From an uncultured Prevotellaceae bacterium (GTDB lineage: Bacteria > Bacteroidota > Bacteroidia > Bacteroidales > Bacteroidaceae), in the NCBI GenBank assembly GCA_905202115.1, contig CAJKQZ010000118.1, positions 1 to 7,918 of the forward strand: 7,918 bases of DNA, written 5' to 3'. The notes below the pieces were generated by a model. The model was not told the DNA's origin. It ran no database searches and saw nothing but the letters and a program-made list of their open reading frames with translations. The position numbers and the translations under genes were made by a program. Each line of letters starts with the position of its first letter. Position 1 is the stretch's first letter. Shown here in pieces: positions 5,543 to 7,918 of this stretch.

Positions 5543-5860
5543 CTTTCTTTTCTTGTTTGTATTCTGATGGGGGAAGAAAAGAGAGGGTTTTGCGCTCATT
5601 TGCGAATGTTGCTGTCATTTTGTTTTCATAACTAAAATTATTCTTTAGGAATCGGGCGGTTGGGAGGTGCCGGTGTACGGAAAAAGCTGTCATAATTTAT
5701 CTATTGTTACGAAATTTTCAGTGTTTCCGTAATTAGTGTACATGGCGATGAATGTGTCTTGTTAAAAATAAATATCTTTATTGCCGGTAGCTGAATCGTT
5801 AATTACTTAATCTTGCCGGATATAGATTGGATAAGAATTCATTCATAAATTATTTGTAAT
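5543..5860. other. Non-coding spacer before the permease-ribokinase operon
   Basis: This AT-rich spacer must contain the operon promoter, but I find no convincing pair of boxes. The closest -7 match is TAATCTTG (5808-5815), which would give a leader of about 40 nt, but it lacks a TTTG partner. TTGCCGG occurs twice in the same direction (5781-5787 and 5813-5819), 32 bases apart, flanking an AT-rich TTAATTA motif. No believable gene or RNA gene is seen. Confidence 0.4.
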
Positions 5861-6862
5861 ATGTTTATAGTTAATAGTTATAGCCTTGCAGTGATTTTCT
5901 GTATCATTACAATGTTCTGCTGGGGCTCGTGGGGTAATACTCAAAAACTCGCTTCAAAGTCGTGGCGATATGAATATTTTTATTGGGACTACGTGATAGG
6001 TGTTCTTCTGTTCTCGGTTCTGTCGGCATTTACTTTCGGCAGTACCGGCGCGGAAGGCCGGCCGTTCATTGAGGACCTTTCGCAGGCTTCGGGCAGCAAT
6101 GTGGCACTGGCCTTTGCCGGAGGTGTTATTTTCAACCTTTCCAACATTCTCTTGTCGGCGGCAATTTCGTTGTGCGGAATGTCGGTGGCTTTCCCTGTGG
6201 GAGTAGGCCTCGCGCTTGTTATCGGCGTTTTTGTCAACTACATAGCAAAGCCGGGAGGAGACCCGATGATTCTGTTTATCGGCGTGCTGCTCATTGCCAT
6301 AGCGATAGTTCTTAACGGATTGGCGTATAAAAAGGCGCAGCAGGGTCAGCAGAATCTTACCCGCAAAGGTATTGCGATTTCTATTGCGGCCGGTATCATC
6401 ATGGCGTTCTTCTTCTATCTCGTTTCGGCGGCTACGGCTGTGGACTTTGCACATCCGGAAGCAGGAAAGATGACTCCTTACACGGCTGTATTTGTTTTTG
6501 CCGTAGGTGTGTTCGTCTCGAATTTTCTGTGGGATTATATTGCCATGCGGCACCCTGTGCAGGGCGAACCGATCAAGCCTTCCGGTTATTTCCACGGCTC
6601 TTTTGCAACTCATCTTGTGGGTATCGCAGGCGGAGCTATATGGTGTGTGGGCGAAAGCTGCAGCATGATAGCTTCAGGAACGGCAGGGCCTGCCATTTCC
6701 TACGGTCTCGGTCAGGGAGCCACGCTCATTTCGGCTCTTTGGGGAATACTGATTTGGAAAGAATTCAAAAACGCTCCGAGAACTTCCAATATATTGAACA
6801 TTTGCATGTTCGTTCTCTTTGTTTTCGGACTGTCAATGTTAATATACGCGAAGATTTCATGA
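5861..6862 (+). CDS. DMT-superfamily permease, ureide-permease/GRP sugar-transporter-like
   Basis: A 333-residue inner-membrane transporter with about ten predicted helices: roughly residues 7-27, 43-60, 82-102, 106-127, 136-154, 169-191, 206-227, 250-271, 279-299 and 311-331. The layout resembles plant ureide permeases and bacterial GRP/RhaT-type sugar carriers. FCWGSWGNTQK followed by YFYWDYVIG corresponds to the conserved first hairpin, and GGVIFNLSNILLSAAI with MSVAFPVGVGLALVIGVFVN to the central pair of helices. The charged loop at 155-169 is cytoplasmic-like. Its stop codon overlaps the start of the ribokinase gene by 4 bp, so the two are almost certainly co-translated. This points to uptake of ribose, a nucleoside or another ribose-yielding compound; a purine or ureide substrate is also possible from the family alone. 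The annotation as RhaT would overreach. Confidence 0.8.
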   Translation: MFIVNSYSLAVIFCIITMFCWGSWGNTQKLASKSWRYEYFYWDYVIGVLLFSVLSAFTFGSTGAEGRPFIEDLSQASGSNVALAFAGGVIFNLSNILLSAAISLCGMSVAFPVGVGLALVIGVFVNYIAKPGGDPMILFIGVLLIAIAIVLNGLAYKKAQQGQQNLTRKGIAISIAAGIIMAFFFYLVSAATAVDFAHPEAGKMTPYTAVFVFAVGVFVSNFLWDYIAMRHPVQGEPIKPSGYFHGSFATHLVGIAGGAIWCVGESCSMIASGTAGPAISYGLGQGATLISALWGILIWKEFKNAPRTSNILNICMFVLFVFGLSMLIYAKIS

Positions 6863-7782
6863 AACATAAGATTTTTGTTGTAGGCAGCGCCAACACAGAT
6901 ATGGTTGTTCGCTCGGGTCATATACCCGTGCCTGGCGAAACGGTGCTCGGTGGCGAATTCCTGATGAATCCGGGAGGTAAAGGCGCGAATCAGGCGGTTG
7001 CTGCTGCCCGTCTTGGGGGCGATGTCACTTTCGTGGCCCGCGTGGGCGATGACCTTTTCGGCCGTCAGGATATTGAGGGATATGATAAAGAAGGCATAGA
7101 CACGCGGTTTATCTCTGTCGACCCTGTTGCGCCCTCGGGAGTGGCTCTTATCATGGTCGACGGGAAGGGCGAGAACTGTATTTCGGTAGCAAAAAGCGCC
7201 AACGATACGCTTACGCCGGAGCACATCAAACTTGTGGAACCGCATTTCGGCAGCAATGATTTCTTGTTAATGCAACTCGAAACCCCGCTTGAGACGGTAA
7301 CCTATACGGCTGCTGCGGCTCGGGCAAAGGGAATGACTGTAATTCTTAATCCCGCCCCTGGCCGTAGCTTGCCGCGTGAACTGCTGGTGAATGTCAATAT
7401 CATAATACCCAACGAAACGGAAGCGGAACTGATTACCGGCGTGCATATCGACGACGAAGCCTCGGCGCGCCGTGCCGCCGATTCCATAGCCGATATGGGT
7501 GTGGACACCGTAATCATCACTATGGGATGTAAAGGGGTGTTTGTGCGTCAAAGCGGGATTTGTGACTTCATTCCGGCGCATAAAGTCGTGGCTTCGGACA
7601 CGACGGCTGCCGGCGACACTTTCTGCGGTGCGTTTGTCGTGGCTCTTTCCGAGGGACGGACTGTGGCCGAGGCTGTAAGGTTCGGTAATAGCGCGGCTGC
7701 GATTTCCGTAACCCGTGTCGGGGCGCAGTCGTCGGTGCCGACAAGAGAAGAATTGGATAGAACATACGCCGATTCGATATAA
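6859..7782 (+). CDS. rbsK: Ribokinase (PfkB family)
   Basis: A 307-residue cytoplasmic sugar kinase that phosphorylates D-ribose with ATP to ribose-5-phosphate for nucleotide synthesis or the pentose phosphate pathway. Family features appear in order: GSANTDMVV near the N-terminus, the sugar-binding signature PGGKGANQAVAAARLGG (38-54), PNETEAE (184-190) with the NxxE motif, TMGCKGV in the nucleotide-binding region, and DTTAAGDTF (247-255) with the anion hole and catalytic base Asp253. Length is normal and the frame is intact. The start is the ATG at 6859, which overlaps the permease stop as ATGA. The open frame extends upstream inside the permease gene, but that part is a shadow. Some PfkB enzymes annotated as ribokinase act on other pentoses or nucleosides, so the substrate is well supported but not proven. 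Confidence 0.92.
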   Translation: MKHKIFVVGSANTDMVVRSGHIPVPGETVLGGEFLMNPGGKGANQAVAAARLGGDVTFVARVGDDLFGRQDIEGYDKEGIDTRFISVDPVAPSGVALIMVDGKGENCISVAKSANDTLTPEHIKLVEPHFGSNDFLLMQLETPLETVTYTAAAARAKGMTVILNPAPGRSLPRELLVNVNIIIPNETEAELITGVHIDDEASARRAADSIADMGVDTVIITMGCKGVFVRQSGICDFIPAHKVVASDTTAAGDTFCGAFVVALSEGRTVAEAVRFGNSAAAISVTRVGAQSSVPTREELDRTYADSI

Positions 7783-7814
7783 ACCGAAACTGGCCCTGCG
7801 GAAAATCTGAAAGA

Positions 7815-7918
7815 GGAGGGTATCGTAAAAAATGGCTGCGAGAAAAAAATATTTTATTTTTTCGTGGTAAAAAAGTTCCCGCAGTAAATTGAAAATACAA
7901 GGGAGATAATCGAAAATA
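7815..7918 (+). repeat. Interspersed palindromic element, copy 5 (left half only)
   Basis: It begins at GGAGGGT, 32 bases after the ribokinase stop, and matches 2360-2464 to the last base of the window, with 33 identical bases at 7886-7918. The window ends just inside the palindrome. The terminator-like stem of copy 3 is damaged here (GGAA changed to GTAA on the plus strand), while the AT-rich hairpin is kept near 7839-7864. It would form the start of the ribokinase 3' UTR. Confidence 0.85.

Noticed and set aside
5469..5693. A 74-codon open frame on the minus strand in the spacer after the fucosidase
   Set aside because: It overlaps the terminator and the decayed repeat, has a composition typical of AT-rich spacer and shows no domain or signal I recognise.

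Overview
The window looks like chromosome from a gut-type Bacteroidales bacterium. Four things point there: start codons without Shine-Dalgarno sequences, promoter motifs of the Bacteroidetes kind (TTTG and TAnnTTTG), AT-rich spacers around genes of roughly even base composition, and gene families typical of the group (subclass A2 class A beta-lactamase, GH29 alpha-L-fucosidase, a bacterial ureide-permease-like transporter). I cannot name the genus. There are no rRNA or tRNA genes, CRISPR arrays, transposases or phage genes that I can see.

Layout. 1-258 is the right half of a repeat element plus the promoter region of the first gene. 259-1074 (+) encodes a secreted protein with 18 cysteines in DnaJ-like CxxC pairs. 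It converges on a class A beta-lactamase (1260-2141, -), with a perfect 16-bp hairpin between them. 2360-2640 is a full copy of the repeat element. 2653-3723 (-) is a YeiH/UPF0324 membrane protein, divergent from a periplasmic alpha-L-fucosidase (4030-5400, +). The 306-bp gap between these two holds both promoters and a GC-rich, hairpin-rich stretch. A degenerate half copy of the repeat with a terminator follows the fucosidase. A two-gene operon comes next (5861-7782, +): a ureide-permease/GRP-like permease overlapping a ribokinase by 4 bp. The window ends inside the left half of another repeat copy.

How the genes work together. The permease and ribokinase form a clear unit: import of ribose or a ribose-yielding compound followed by phosphorylation to ribose-5-phosphate. 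The fucosidase would release fucose from host or dietary glycans, but no SusC/SusD or other polysaccharide-utilisation genes are present. The beta-lactamase and the Cys-rich protein are separate exported functions.

The most unusual content is not protein-coding. An interspersed element of about 280 bp has a 42-bp perfect palindrome at its centre and two partly self-complementary arms. It occurs as one full copy, two half copies cut by the window ends, one inverted degenerate half copy and one minimal hairpin. Two hairpins in the family differ in sequence between copies yet keep their base pairing, which suggests that structure is maintained, perhaps as 3' UTR, terminator or small RNA. All functions are inferred by reading the sequence; no searches or folding programs were run.
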